A stretch of DNA of 64,000 nt from Bacillota bacterium (GTDB lineage Bacteria; Bacillota; Clostridia; Tissierellales; Tissierellaceae), in NCBI GenBank assembly GCA_023388495.1, contig JAEWGC010000008.1:1-64000 (forward strand), read 5' to 3'. This document shows, one piece after another, positions 39,678-49,108 of the stretch (its first letter is position 1; every line of letters begins with the position of its first letter). Position numbers and translations under genes: made by a program. The notes beneath the pieces are model-generated. The model did not search any database and was not told the origin of the DNA. It saw only the letters and a list, made by a program, of their open reading frames with translations.

Positions 39678-41053
39678 TATTTATACTTCTGTCTTTTTCG
39701 TACAAAAGTTGCAGGATCTATTTCTAATGCCTTGGCAGCATCTCGCACGTTGCCATAGGTGTTAAATGCTATATTTAGCAAATGTCTTTCTACCTTATTC
39801 AAGGCTTGTCTCAACGGTACTATCTCGTCTTCATTAATCATATTCTGTTCTTTGTCAAATGCCAATATGTTTTTAGGAAGATCAACCTTGTTAATTATAT
39901 CTTTTTCCGACATTACCATTATTCTTTCAATAATATTTCTAAGTTCCCTTACATTTCCTTTCCATTCATAGGTATAGAGGATTTTTAATGCTTCACTTGA
40001 TATTACTTTATTAAAGTTATATTTTTTATTTAATTTATTGAGAAAATAATGTATAAGGGGAATAATATCATCTCTTCTATCTCTTAGAGGCGGTATAGTA
40101 ATAGGAACTATATTTAGCCTATAATACAGGTCTTCTCTAAAAAGCTTTTCATTTACCATTTCCTCAAGATTCCTATTAGTTGCTGCTAAAATCCTTATGT
40201 CTACAGTTATCTCCTCTACTCCACCAACTCTAGTAAATTGTCCATCCTGAAGAACCCTTAGAAGTTTTACCTGCATATCAAAAGGCAACTCTCCTATTTC
40301 ATCTAAGAATATTGTTCCCCCATCGGCAGCTTCAAACAAACCTATTTTGCCGTCTTTACTTGCTCCTGTAAAGGCCCCTTTCTCATATCCAAATAACTCA
40401 GCCTCTATTAATGTTTTGGGTATAGATCCACAATTTACCTTTATAAATTGCTTATTCTTTCTATTACTATTTTTATATATTAATTTTGCTATTTCTTCCT
40501 TACCTACACCAGTTTCTCCCGTTATCAACACAGTTGTATCAATAGGTGCTACTCTGATTGCCATTTGGATTATATCAAGCATCTTCTTATCTTTAGCGAT
40601 TAAATCATTGTTCTTTAACAGTTCTATTTTCATAGCTTCTAGTTCTACAGAATATTTCTTAGTGAGGTTTTCCTTTTCATCTAATTTTTCTTTTAGCTCA
40701 TATAGCTCAGTAATATCTCTTACATTTGTAACTACCATTGTGATATTCCCTGTACAGTTAAATACAGGAGTTGATGTGACTAATGCTTTTTTCCCAGTCT
40801 TAAAGTTTTGTTCAATAGTAATTACCTTTTTTTCTTCTAATACTAGTAAGGTTGCAGACTTAGATATATATCCTTCTTTTACAAGGTCATTCATATTACG
40901 TCCAATTAACTCTTCAACTTTTATACCAGCAATTCTTTCATAAGCCTTATTTACCATTATTGTATTAGCTTCTCCATCAGTTATATAAATTCCATCATAA
41001 GATGAGTCCAATATATCCCTTATTCTTATATGTAAACCTTCTTCAACAAACAA
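39677..41053 (-). CDS. Sigma-54-dependent activator (PAS-AAA+-Fis)
   Basis: About 459 residues. A PAS domain (about 10-115; DGIYITDGEANTIMVNKAYERIAG) is followed by a coiled segment and a sigma-54 interaction AAA+ domain with Walker A GETGVGKEE, the sigma-54 contact loop GAFTGA, Walker B GGTIFLDEIGE and RREDLYYRLN-like FREDLYYRL. The C-terminal Fis-type helix-turn-helix is GNVRDAAKALEIDPATF. I chose TTG 41053 because AAAGGGGTGAG lies just upstream; ATG 41074 precedes that site. It probably drives the adjacent 4-hydroxybutyrate operon via the TTGCA sites; the PAS ligand is unknown. Confidence 0.9.
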   Translation of the reverse strand: MFVEEGLHIRIRDILDSSYDGIYITDGEANTIMVNKAYERIAGIKVEELIGRNMNDLVKEGYISKSATLLVLEEKKVITIEQNFKTGKKALVTSTPVFNCTGNITMVVTNVRDITELYELKEKLDEKENLTKKYSVELEAMKIELLKNNDLIAKDKKMLDIIQMAIRVAPIDTTVLITGETGVGKEEIAKLIYKNSNRKNKQFIKVNCGSIPKTLIEAELFGYEKGAFTGASKDGKIGLFEAADGGTIFLDEIGELPFDMQVKLLRVLQDGQFTRVGGVEEITVDIRILAATNRNLEEMVNEKLFREDLYYRLNIVPITIPPLRDRRDDIIPLIHYFLNKLNKKYNFNKVISSEALKILYTYEWKGNVRELRNIIERIMVMSEKDIINKVDLPKNILAFDKEQNMINEDEIVPLRQALNKVERHLLNIAFNTYGNVRDAAKALEIDPATFVRKRQKYK

Positions 41054-41120
41054 AATACTCACCCCTTTGTGCATTAATTATATTATATTTTAACATAAAT
41101 ACTAGCCATCTATAGATAAT

Positions 41121-41150
41121 AAATTGCCTAGAAAATTTCTAGGCAATTTA
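41121..41150 (-). terminator. Terminator of the PucR-type regulator gene
   Basis: AAATTGCCTAG and CTAGGCAATTT form an 11-bp stem with an AT loop. The tail is moderately T-rich on the minus strand. Confidence 0.6.
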
Positions 41151-41191
41151 TTTAAAACATCGACTGGTATATTAAGTTGTATATCCTGCCT

Positions 41192-42862
41192 TTATTTTCC
41201 TAATAATTCTTTTATCTTAATGGCTATTTCTAGATTTAATCTATGGTTTGGATCCTCTAAATCCATTCCTGTAATTTCTCTGATGCGAGTAACCCTATAT
41301 AAAATAGTATTATAGTGAGCAAATAACTGCTCTGATATTCTGGTTAGATTCCCATTGTTTTTAAAGTATACATCTAAAGTCTTGACTAGTTCTGTAGACT
41401 TTTTTCTGTCGTAATCTACCAATGGCTTTAATGTAGAATTATAGAAATCCTCCAATTCATCTGATAAGGAATCCTGTGATAGAATTTTAAATATTCCTAA
41501 TTCATCAAAGGTGACTATCTCCTTAGTTGTAATAACCTTTCCTATCCTTACAGTTCTAACAGCATCTTGAAAGCTTTTATCTACGTTATTTAAACCCTTA
41601 TATATTCTTCCTACACCTATTTTTACATCTAAGCCATTACATTTATTGGAAATACATTCAACAATCTTTTGATTGAAGTCTTTTATTCTATTAGAAATTT
41701 GTTTTTTATCCTGAAAGCTTAATAGGATTTGTACTCCATTAACCTTGGTAGATACTATTCCTTCTAAGTTTAAATACCCCATTAATTCTTCTATAATATG
41801 GACTATTGGATTTATAAAATCCTGTATGTAATCAATTAATACATCTGTTTCATTTGTCTCATTTTTATGTTTGAAGCTTATTACCTCTATAACATAATAG
41901 CTATCCACTTGAAGGTTAAAAAACTTAGCTCTATCTAAGGCCTTTTTCTTCCTTTTAGTATCTATTGAGATTAAGTCTTCAAAGAACTCTGATCTATATC
42001 TTATTTCTACTTCCTTAACAGATAATTCCTGTAATATGGAAAGTGCTATAGTAGTCGATGCTGATTCAATTATAGCTAAGTCAAAGCCTCCTAAGGGCAT
42101 ATCCGTACTCCAAGTAAATAGATGACCATATATATGGTCCCTTAGTACTATTGGCATAATCATCCTTTTAATATATTTTCCGTTAATAAGCACCTTATCT
42201 TCAACTAATTTCTTCAACTTATTCTTTCCATTGATGGGTTCATAGAATTCCTTTACTTCTTGGATTAATTCCGAATTATATGTCTCGCTTGTTCCATTAA
42301 CACATTCTATAATTTCATTTGAAAAGCTTAAATGAAGAATTACAGGATTTTTAATATTTTCCTGAACTATTTGAGTCAAGTCCTCTAATCCATTTCCATC
42401 TAACATAGCACTCATTAACCGTTCATGAACTTTTTCAATTCTTTCTAGTAATGATGCCTGCTTGTTAAATATTTCCTTAAAAGTAGACATCATTATATCT
42501 GATAGAGGAATTGAATAATGTATATCTATTATAGGAAAGCTTAAATCATTGGCTAGATCAAGTATATCCGGTGAAAGAGCCTCTAGATAGGGAGAAATCT
42601 TTATACCAATACCTGCTAATCTCTTCCTTGCACATTCCTTTATAAGCTCTTTTTGAGCCTCTATATTATCCTGTTTAAACGAATAAGCAGTAGTAAGTAG
42701 AAATTCACCTTCTTTAGTCCACTCTAATATATCAGGATCTGCCATTATATTTACTCTAGATATGGTATTTCTAGCTCCTCTAAATCCTGCTATTAAGCTA
42801 CAAGATTTCATTACATCAAGTCTAAGCATGTCCTCGATACTGATGCCATTTTGTCTAGCCAT
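41192..42862 (-). CDS. PucR-family transcriptional regulator
   Basis: 556 residues. The N-terminal PucR sensor domain (about 1-125) contains LIAGFRGARNTISRVNIMADPDI-type sequence and FLLTTAYSF. The middle is GGDEF-like, and the C-terminus has the PucR helix-turn-helix block VYFKNNGNLTRISEQLFAHYNTILYRVTRI. In Bacillus, PucR activates purine catabolism. Here it adjoins guanine deaminase and lies 11 kb from the BMC/purine operon, making it the best candidate regulator of both. ATG 42862 has AAAAGGAG 8-9 nt upstream. Confidence 0.88.
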   Translation of the reverse strand: MARQNGISIEDMLRLDVMKSCSLIAGFRGARNTISRVNIMADPDILEWTKEGEFLLTTAYSFKQDNIEAQKELIKECARKRLAGIGIKISPYLEALSPDILDLANDLSFPIIDIHYSIPLSDIMMSTFKEIFNKQASLLERIEKVHERLMSAMLDGNGLEDLTQIVQENIKNPVILHLSFSNEIIECVNGTSETYNSELIQEVKEFYEPINGKNKLKKLVEDKVLINGKYIKRMIMPIVLRDHIYGHLFTWSTDMPLGGFDLAIIESASTTIALSILQELSVKEVEIRYRSEFFEDLISIDTKRKKKALDRAKFFNLQVDSYYVIEVISFKHKNETNETDVLIDYIQDFINPIVHIIEELMGYLNLEGIVSTKVNGVQILLSFQDKKQISNRIKDFNQKIVECISNKCNGLDVKIGVGRIYKGLNNVDKSFQDAVRTVRIGKVITTKEIVTFDELGIFKILSQDSLSDELEDFYNSTLKPLVDYDRKKSTELVKTLDVYFKNNGNLTRISEQLFAHYNTILYRVTRIREITGMDLEDPNHRLNLEIAIKIKELLGK

Positions 42863-42882
42863 AGATAACAACTCCTTTTGAA

Positions 42883-42913
42883 ACCAGCAGGAGATAGAAA
42901 ATCTCCTGCTGGT
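42883..42913 (-). terminator. Hairpin terminator of guanine deaminase gene
   Basis: A perfect 13-bp GC-containing stem (42883-42895 with 42901-42913) around AGAAA, just upstream of the regulator's ribosome binding site. The U-tract is short. Confidence 0.6.
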
Positions 42914-42939
42914 TATAATAATTAACTATTCATTATCAA
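42912..42939 (-). promoter_or_regulatory. Possible promoter of the PucR-type gene
   Basis: On the minus strand TTGATA (42934-42939), 16 nt, TATAAC (42912-42917). The predicted start falls in the hairpin, so the regulator could be transcribed independently of guanine deaminase. Confidence 0.45.
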
Positions 42940-42945
42940 TACTTC

Positions 42946-44229
42946 TTACTCAACTGTAAAGGGCTCTGCAATTTTTCTTCCCTGTACATATCTCTCCATT
43001 ATTTGTCTATCATCACCTATATAAACGAATTTTTGAAGTCTTTCCTCTATTGATAAATCATTTATATCAGATAAATTGCTATCGTCTATTACTAATGCAT
43101 CGAAATCATAACCCTTTTCAAAGCTTCCTACCTTACCAAAGAAGCTGCCTCCACCTTTTGTACCCAAGAAAAATCCTTCACTAAATGTAAGTGGTACTAA
43201 TTCTTTGTTTGTGTTTAACCAAGCCATCTTAGAGGCCTGGATAGTAGCTGCTATAATACTTAGCATACTTAGACTATTTCCACCAGAAATGTCAGATGCC
43301 AATCCTACTGACACTCCCTTATTTAAAAATCTCCTAACAGGCATTATACCGCTAGATAGATTATAGTTTGAATAAGGACAATGAGCTGCATAAACTCCGT
43401 TCTTAGCCATTAAATCTATCTCTTCATCCGTATTATATATACAATGGGCCATTATAGTATTCGTTTGGCCAAATAAATTGAAGTCATCATAAACTGAAGC
43501 ATAGTTTTTAGAGTCTGGGAACAGTTCTTTAACCCAAATAACCTCTGATGTATTCTCATTTAAATGAGATTGAACTGGTACTTTATAATCAACAGCTAAG
43601 CTTCCCAAGCTCTCAAGCAACTCTTCTGAACAGGTAGGTATAAACCTTGGTGTAATAATAGGTTTAACTAATGAAGATTTATCGGCATATTCCTTTAATA
43701 TCTCTTCTGTGTCAAGTATTGATTTCCTAGTATTTTCCGTAAGATTTTGGGCCGTATTTTTATCCATATTAACTTTTCCCACATATGCCCCCAGGCCTGA
43801 GTCTATAAACATATCTAATAAAAGCTTAGTACTTTCCTTATGGATACTTGAAAAAACAACAGCTCTAGTTGTCCCAAGTCTCCACAATTCTTTAATAAGT
43901 TTGGAAAACACTTTTCTAGAATAATCTAAGTCATTATACTTTCCTTCCTCAGGAAATGTATAGATTTCAAGCCAAGGAATCAGTTCCTTATCCATTCCTA
44001 ACCCCCTGTTAGGATATTGAGGAGCATGAAGATGTAGATCAATAAATCCCGGTATAATTAGCTTATCAGAAAAGTCTGAAATTGTATAGTCTTTGTAAGA
44101 TTTATCTAATTCTTTGCAAATATCTACTACTTTCCCATCTTCTATTACTATGTATGAATTCTCATGAGTTTCAAATCTGTCTTTTGTAGGTGTAAAGGCT
44201 ATATTACCCTTCAACGCTATTTTACTCAT
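42946..44229 (-). CDS. guaD: Guanine deaminase
   Basis: 427 residues of the metal-dependent amidohydrolase superfamily. PGFIDLHLHAPQYPNRGLGM and PWLEIYTFPEEGKY are highly specific for guanine deaminase. SHLNENTSEV, MAHCIYNTDEEI, AHCPYSNYNLSSG and LASDISGGNS supply the remaining metal and substrate residues. It hydrolyses guanine to xanthine and ammonia, feeding the xanthine pathway. GGGGAGATGGATT precedes ATG 44229. Its promoter region (44230-44342) contains a 12-bp palindrome, TTATCTAGATAA. Confidence 0.93.
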   Translation of the reverse strand: MSKIALKGNIAFTPTKDRFETHENSYIVIEDGKVVDICKELDKSYKDYTISDFSDKLIIPGFIDLHLHAPQYPNRGLGMDKELIPWLEIYTFPEEGKYNDLDYSRKVFSKLIKELWRLGTTRAVVFSSIHKESTKLLLDMFIDSGLGAYVGKVNMDKNTAQNLTENTRKSILDTEEILKEYADKSSLVKPIITPRFIPTCSEELLESLGSLAVDYKVPVQSHLNENTSEVIWVKELFPDSKNYASVYDDFNLFGQTNTIMAHCIYNTDEEIDLMAKNGVYAAHCPYSNYNLSSGIMPVRRFLNKGVSVGLASDISGGNSLSMLSIIAATIQASKMAWLNTNKELVPLTFSEGFFLGTKGGGSFFGKVGSFEKGYDFDALVIDDSNLSDINDLSIEERLQKFVYIGDDRQIMERYVQGRKIAEPFTVE

Positions 44230-44304
44230 AATCCATCTCCCCTTATATTATTATCTAGGTTTTTTTATATATAGACCATCATATTTTTCATCTATATTAT
44301 AATA

Positions 44305-44316
44305 TTATCTAGATAA
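44305..44316. promoter_or_regulatory. Palindrome upstream of guanine deaminase
   Basis: TTATCTAGATAA is a perfect 12-bp palindrome 76 bp before the guaD start, and a related TTATCTAGG lies nearer the gene. It is a possible operator; I do not see an obvious copy before the BMC operon. Confidence 0.35.
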
Positions 44317-44342
44317 CAATCATATGTAGATAAACTACAAAT

Positions 44343-45839
44343 TTATTCCTCCCAATCTAGAGCTCTTTCCACAGCCCTTTTCCAACCATGATAGAGTTTA
44401 TTTCTTTTTTCATCATCCATATTAGGATAAAATTTCTTTTCTATATTCCAGTTATCAGATATCTCTTTTTTATCTCTCCAATATCCTACTGCAAGTCCTG
44501 CTAAATAAGCTGCACCAAGGGCTGTTGTTTCTGTTATCTCTGGTCTCTCTACTGTCACTCCCAATATATCTGCCTGAAACTGCATTAAAAAATCATTCTT
44601 AACTGCACCACCGTCAACCTTAAGGGATTGAAGTTTAATATTTGAATCCTCTTGCATAGCCTCAAGGACATCTCTTGTTTGATATGCTATGGACTCAAGG
44701 GTTGCCCTTATTATATGCTCTCTTGTAGCCCCTCTAGTAAGTCCCACTATACTTCCTCTAGCATACATATCCCAATATGGTGCACCCATACCTACAAAGG
44801 CTGGAACCACGTATACACCATTGGAGTCTTTAACCTTAGTTGCATAATACTCAGATTCATCAGCTGTTCTAATAATCTTAAGTTCATCTCTTAGCCATTG
44901 TATAGAGGCGCCTGCCACAAATATACTCCCTTCTAGGGCATATTCCACTTTCCCATCTACACCCCAGGCAATGGTTGTTAATAGGCCGTTTTTCGATGGT
45001 ACAAATTTTTCACCAGTATTCAATAACATAAAACATCCAGTGCCATAGGTATTTTTCGCCATGCCTTCCTCAAATGAGTTTTGTCCAAATAATGCAGCCT
45101 GCTGATCTCCTGCAACACCAGATATTGGTATTTTAGCACCGCCAAATGTATATTCATCTGTATATCCATATATTTCTGACGAAGGTCTTACCTCTGGTAG
45201 CATACTAGTTGGTATATCTAATACCTCTAGTAGTTTTTCATCCCATTTTAATTCTTTTATATTGTATAACATTGTTCTAGAGGCATTTGAATAATCAGTT
45301 ATATGTACCCTCCCCCTAGTTAAATTCCATATAAGCCAAGTATCTACCGTACCAAATAATAAATTACCTTCTTCCGCTAATTTTCTTGCACCATTTACAT
45401 TATCTAGTATCCATTTAATTTTCGTGCCTGAGAAATAAGCATCTAAAACTAATCCCGTATTATCTCTAATGTATTCTTCCATTCCCATAGCTCTTAGAGC
45501 ATTACAGATATCTGCCGTACGTCTACATTGCCAAACTATTGCATTATATATTGGCTTACCCGTATTCTTATTCCAAACTATTGTAGTTTCCCTTTGATTT
45601 GTAATGCCTATTGATGCTATTTCACTGGGTCTAATACCTGCTCTTTCCAATACCTCTCTAGCAACACCTGACTGAGTCCCCCATATTTCCATAGGATCAT
45701 GCTCTACACATCCAGCCTTAGGATAAATTTGGTTAAATTCCTTTTGTGCCTTAGCTATAACTCTTCCGTATTTGTCAAATATAATAGCCCTAGAACTAGT
45801 AGTACCCTGATCAAAGGCCATAATATATTTTTTATCCAT
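44343..45839 (-). CDS. glpK: Glycerol kinase
   Basis: 498 residues, full length. YIMAFDQGTTSSRAIIFD (phosphate 1 loop), IGITNQRETTIVWNKNTGKPIYNAIVWQ-like blocks, GVAGDQQAALFGQ and KNTYGTGCFMLLNTG, and GGAVKNDFLMQFQADILG are characteristic. It phosphorylates glycerol to glycerol-3-phosphate using ATP. GGGGTG precedes ATG 45839, and a TATAAT box lies about 40 nt further upstream. No facilitator or glycerol-3-phosphate dehydrogenase gene is next to it in this window. Confidence 0.96.
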   Translation of the reverse strand: MDKKYIMAFDQGTTSSRAIIFDKYGRVIAKAQKEFNQIYPKAGCVEHDPMEIWGTQSGVAREVLERAGIRPSEIASIGITNQRETTIVWNKNTGKPIYNAIVWQCRRTADICNALRAMGMEEYIRDNTGLVLDAYFSGTKIKWILDNVNGARKLAEEGNLLFGTVDTWLIWNLTRGRVHITDYSNASRTMLYNIKELKWDEKLLEVLDIPTSMLPEVRPSSEIYGYTDEYTFGGAKIPISGVAGDQQAALFGQNSFEEGMAKNTYGTGCFMLLNTGEKFVPSKNGLLTTIAWGVDGKVEYALEGSIFVAGASIQWLRDELKIIRTADESEYYATKVKDSNGVYVVPAFVGMGAPYWDMYARGSIVGLTRGATREHIIRATLESIAYQTRDVLEAMQEDSNIKLQSLKVDGGAVKNDFLMQFQADILGVTVERPEITETTALGAAYLAGLAVGYWRDKKEISDNWNIEKKFYPNMDDEKRNKLYHGWKRAVERALDWEE

Positions 45840-46090
45840 AGAAACACCCCTAGTTATATACTTTATTACATTATACCATTGTTTAATTATTTTACTCTAA
45901 ATATATCAGTCTCTCTGGAAACCCCTTGGAAATATTATACACAAATACCATGTATTGAGGGTTTATTTGCTCCTTATACTAATGATATACTTTTAAAAAA
46001 TTCAATTTGTTACAAATTGATTACATTTTATGAAAGGAGGCAAGTCAAGGAAGGCAAATTAACTCAAATTTTCAAGGAGGACAGAATATT

Positions 46091-46891
46091 ATGAAGAAAA
46101 TGTTTACAAGAAAAAGAAAGGTAATTTACTCATTGCTAGCCGCCACAGTACTTAGTTCATCTGCAGCTAGTGCTGCAGGCTTTAGCTTAACAAACTATGA
46201 TTACAATTCACTTTATAATAATTATGGAAGAGGATATACAATAAACTACAATTATAACAATAATTCAAATACACAACAAAATACAGTAGTTAACCAATAT
46301 CCTGTATGGACTTGGACAGTAGTTACTACTAAACCAGTAACTAGACCTGGAAATGTTATAACACTTCCTAAACCAAGTACACCTACAACACCAACTACAC
46401 CAACAAAACCTAGTAATCCAGATCCAATTAAACCAACTGAGCCTACTACACCTACAAACCCTAAACCAACTACTCCACCTGCAACTGAAACACCATCAGT
46501 ATCAGGATTATCAGCTATAGAACTGGAAGTAGTAAGACTGGTTAATATTGAAAGACAAAAAGAAGGTTTACAACCTCTTCAGGCAAGTAGTGAACTTTCA
46601 AATGTAGCTAGAATGAAGTCTCAAGATATGGCAAATAAAAATTACTTTAGCCACACTTCTCCTACTTATGGTTCACCTTTTGATATGATGAAGCAATTCG
46701 GCATTAAATATAATACTGCAGGAGAAAATATTGCAAAAGGTCAATTAACTGCCCAATCAGTAGTTACTGCATGGATGAACTCATCAGGACATAGGGCAAA
46801 CATAATGAATCCTAGCTTCAATAAAATTGGTGTTGGTCATTATAAGTCAAGCAATGGTACAAACTATTGGACTCAGATGTTCACAAATTAA
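46091..46891 (+). CDS. Secreted CAP-domain (SCP/YkwD-like) protein
   Basis: 266 residues. A signal peptide of about 30 residues ends near SAASAAGF. A Tyr/Asn-rich segment follows, then a low-complexity Pro/Thr linker (about 90-138), then a CAP domain (about 140-266) with LVNIERQKEGLQPL, MANKNYFSHTSP, GENIAKG and WMNSSGHRANIMNP, including the two conserved histidines. Such proteins are surface-linked or secreted in Firmicutes, several tied to the cell wall or sporulation; the activity is unknown. AAGGAGGAC precedes the ATG. The 250-bp region upstream (45840-46090) shows AT-rich promoter-like sequence but no other gene I can support. Confidence 0.88.
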   Translation: MKKMFTRKRKVIYSLLAATVLSSSAASAAGFSLTNYDYNSLYNNYGRGYTINYNYNNNSNTQQNTVVNQYPVWTWTVVTTKPVTRPGNVITLPKPSTPTTPTTPTKPSNPDPIKPTEPTTPTNPKPTTPPATETPSVSGLSAIELEVVRLVNIERQKEGLQPLQASSELSNVARMKSQDMANKNYFSHTSPTYGSPFDMMKQFGIKYNTAGENIAKGQLTAQSVVTAWMNSSGHRANIMNPSFNKIGVGHYKSSNGTNYWTQMFTN

Positions 46892-46940
46892 TTAGATAAT
46901 CAAAATATAATTTTTAATATATAGTATTTGTGGTATAATA

Positions 46941-46980
46941 ATAGTTAGCCTTCTCTTTTGAGAAGGCTAACTATTTTATT
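46941..46980 (+). terminator. Terminator of the CAP-domain gene
   Basis: ATAGTTAGCCTTCTC-TTTT-GAGAAGGCTAACTAT followed by TTTATT; long perfect stem. Confidence 0.88.
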
Positions 46981-46994
46981 ATGTAGGTGAGAAA

Positions 46995-48392
46995 ATGAAT
47001 AAAGAAAACGAAAGACGAAAATTATTGGGAGAGGAACCTATCGGAAAATTGTTGATTAAATTTTCCCTACCTGCAATTACTGGAATGATAGTCAATGCAC
47101 TATATAACGTAGTGGATAGAATATTCATAGGTAAGGGTGTAGGTGATCTTGCTATTGGTGGTTTATTTATCGGCATGCCAATTTCTTTGATTATCATGGC
47201 TTTTGGTATGTTAATAGGTATAGGTGGAAATACATTAGTATCCATAAAGCTAGGACAAAATCGTAGAGAAGAAGCAGAGAGGGTTACTGGAAACTCATTT
47301 ATCCTCTTAGTAATAACATCTCTATTTATATCTGTATTTGGACTTATATTCTTAAAACCTATGTTAAATGCCTTTGGTGCATCTCCTTCAAACTTCCAAT
47401 ATGCCTATGATTATATGCAAATAATCTTAATTGGAGCACCACTTCAAGCCATCGGCTTTGGGATGAACAATTTTATTCGTGGAGAAGGCAGCCCTACTAT
47501 TGCAATGAAAACCATGTTAATAGGTGCCATTGCAAATACTATTCTTGACCCTATATTTATCTTTGGGTTGAATATGGGTGTAAAAGGAGCTGCTTTTGCA
47601 ACTATTATTTCTCAGGGCTTATCTGCAGCATGGGTTATGAGATATTTCTTTGGTGGAAAAAGCATGTTAAATATTAAGAAGGAATATTTAATACCTAAAC
47701 TAGAAATTGCAAAAGACATAATAGCAATTGGTCTTGGACCATTTAGTATGCAATTAGCTGGGAGCCTAGTAACTGTTCTATTAAATAATAGTTTAAAAAC
47801 TTACGGTGGAGATTTAGCTAACTCAAGTATGGCTGTTATAAACAGTGTAGCAATGATGGTAATGATGCCGGTATTTGGTATCAATCAAGGTTCTCAACCT
47901 ATAATTGGATTTAACTATGGCGCTGAGAAATATGAAAGAGTAAAGGAAACCCTCAAATATGCCATCATAGCTGCAACCACTATAACTACTATAGGATTTT
48001 TGTTAACTCAACTCTTCCCTGTATGGCTGTATCAGCTTTTTATTAGTAAGGAAGGAAATATTGCAGAAATCTCTAGAATTGGTGTACCAGGAATGAGAAT
48101 ATATCTATCTATGTTTCCTATAATAGGCTTTCAAGTTGTTAGTTCTAACTACTTCCAAGCCACTGGGAGACCAAAGCATGCTATGTTACTTAGCTTATCC
48201 AGACAGGTATTAGTTCTTATTCCAGCTCTTATAATCTTACCAAGATTCTTTGATTTAACAGGAGTTTGGTTGGCTGGGCCAACAGCAGACTTTATCGCTT
48301 CTATAATTACTGCATATTTTGTAATTAGAAGTGTAAAAAATCTCGGTCATGAAAAAAATGTAAACATAAAGGATATTATAGAAGAAAATTAG
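46995..48392 (+). CDS. MATE-family efflux transporter
   Basis: 465 residues with about 12 membrane helices in two repeated halves. LIKFSLPAITGMIVNALYNVVDRIFIGKGVG is the MATE opening, and the second-half NFxR-type sequences (FGMNNFIRGEGSPTIAMKTMLIGAIANTILDPIFIF in pieces) are DinF/MepA-like. It exports cationic compounds or drugs using Na+ or H+. The start is ATG 46995 with GTAGGTGAGAAA upstream. A convergent terminator follows. Confidence 0.92.
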   Translation: MNKENERRKLLGEEPIGKLLIKFSLPAITGMIVNALYNVVDRIFIGKGVGDLAIGGLFIGMPISLIIMAFGMLIGIGGNTLVSIKLGQNRREEAERVTGNSFILLVITSLFISVFGLIFLKPMLNAFGASPSNFQYAYDYMQIILIGAPLQAIGFGMNNFIRGEGSPTIAMKTMLIGAIANTILDPIFIFGLNMGVKGAAFATIISQGLSAAWVMRYFFGGKSMLNIKKEYLIPKLEIAKDIIAIGLGPFSMQLAGSLVTVLLNNSLKTYGGDLANSSMAVINSVAMMVMMPVFGINQGSQPIIGFNYGAEKYERVKETLKYAIIAATTITTIGFLLTQLFPVWLYQLFISKEGNIAEISRIGVPGMRIYLSMFPIIGFQVVSSNYFQATGRPKHAMLLSLSRQVLVLIPALIILPRFFDLTGVWLAGPTADFIASIITAYFVIRSVKNLGHEKNVNIKDIIEEN

Positions 48393-48413
48393 GACCTAAA
48401 GATTATTAGGTCC
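48392..48413. terminator. Convergent terminator between MATE and Nudix genes
   Basis: GGACCTAA-AGATTA-TTAGGTCC with CTTTATT after it. It overlaps the end of both coding regions. Confidence 0.7.
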
Positions 48414-49022
48414 CTTTATTATATCTATGAAGTTTTTAGTCATTCTAGCTGTAAATCCCCATATAACATAATCTTTATAATGATAAAACATAACAGAATG
48501 TTTTCCACTTCTCCAATTATAATCCCTTCCATTAGGTATTAGATTATATGGAAATTCGTCGTTTAATACTGTCTTTAAATCTAAATAATAAATATCAGGC
48601 TCATTATTTAGAAAAAAATCTAATGGAACTGTGAATATATGATCTACTTCATCATGATTTGGTACTATATTATCCACATTTATTCCAGAGATTGTGCCTA
48701 AAAAACAGTGGATAGTTATATTGGCATAGGAAACTAAATAATCTAATTCTCCAATTATACTTATGTTGTCTCTCTTGATATTTAACTCTTCCATAGTTTC
48801 CCTTATGGCTGCTTCTTGAAAGGTTTCATTGTCTTCTACCTCACCCCCGGGAAAGGATATTTCTCCAGGTTGATTGTTTAAATTTTTAGATCTAAGTTCA
48901 TAGATTATCCCTAATCTATTATTGCTTTCAATAATTGGTATAAGTACAGAATAATTCCTCTTTATATCTATTGGTCTAGGAATCCTATTATTTACTATTT
49001 TCCTTATCTTCTCTATATCCAT
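48396..49022 (-). CDS. Nudix hydrolase, CoA pyrophosphatase type
   Basis: 208 residues. The Nudix box GGEVEDNETFQEAAIRETMEEL is complete (split here as GGEVEDNETFQ and EAAIRETMEEL). It is preceded by GEISFPGGE, resembling the LLxxR...GEISFPGG motif of CoA-cleaving Nudix enzymes (UPF0035). It probably hydrolyses CoA or oxidised CoA to phosphopantetheine and 3',5'-ADP. Length is typical. Confidence 0.85.
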   Translation of the reverse strand: MDIEKIRKIVNNRIPRPIDIKRNYSVLIPIIESNNRLGIIYELRSKNLNNQPGEISFPGGEVEDNETFQEAAIRETMEELNIKRDNISIIGELDYLVSYANITIHCFLGTISGINVDNIVPNHDEVDHIFTVPLDFFLNNEPDIYYLDLKTVLNDEFPYNLIPNGRDYNWRSGKHSVMFYHYKDYVIWGFTARMTKNFIDIIKGPNNL

Positions 49023-49080
49023 CCTATTTCCCCCTTTTTATAATATCAAATAAATAATAAAAATGGTGTTAGGTCATAAA

Positions 49081-49106
49081 AAAAGAGGTCTAATTAGACC
49101 CCTTTT
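49081..49106 (-). terminator. Terminator of the peroxiredoxin gene
   Basis: AAAAG-A-GGTCTAATTAGACC-C-CTTTT, a near-perfect palindrome just past the stop at 49109 with T-rich flanks on both strands. Confidence 0.75.
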
Positions 49107-49108
49107 AA

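Noticed and set aside
45699..46094. Plus-strand open frame before the CAP-domain gene
   Set aside because: It starts antisense within glycerol kinase, has no ribosome binding site or family resemblance, and only overlaps the CAP-gene leader.
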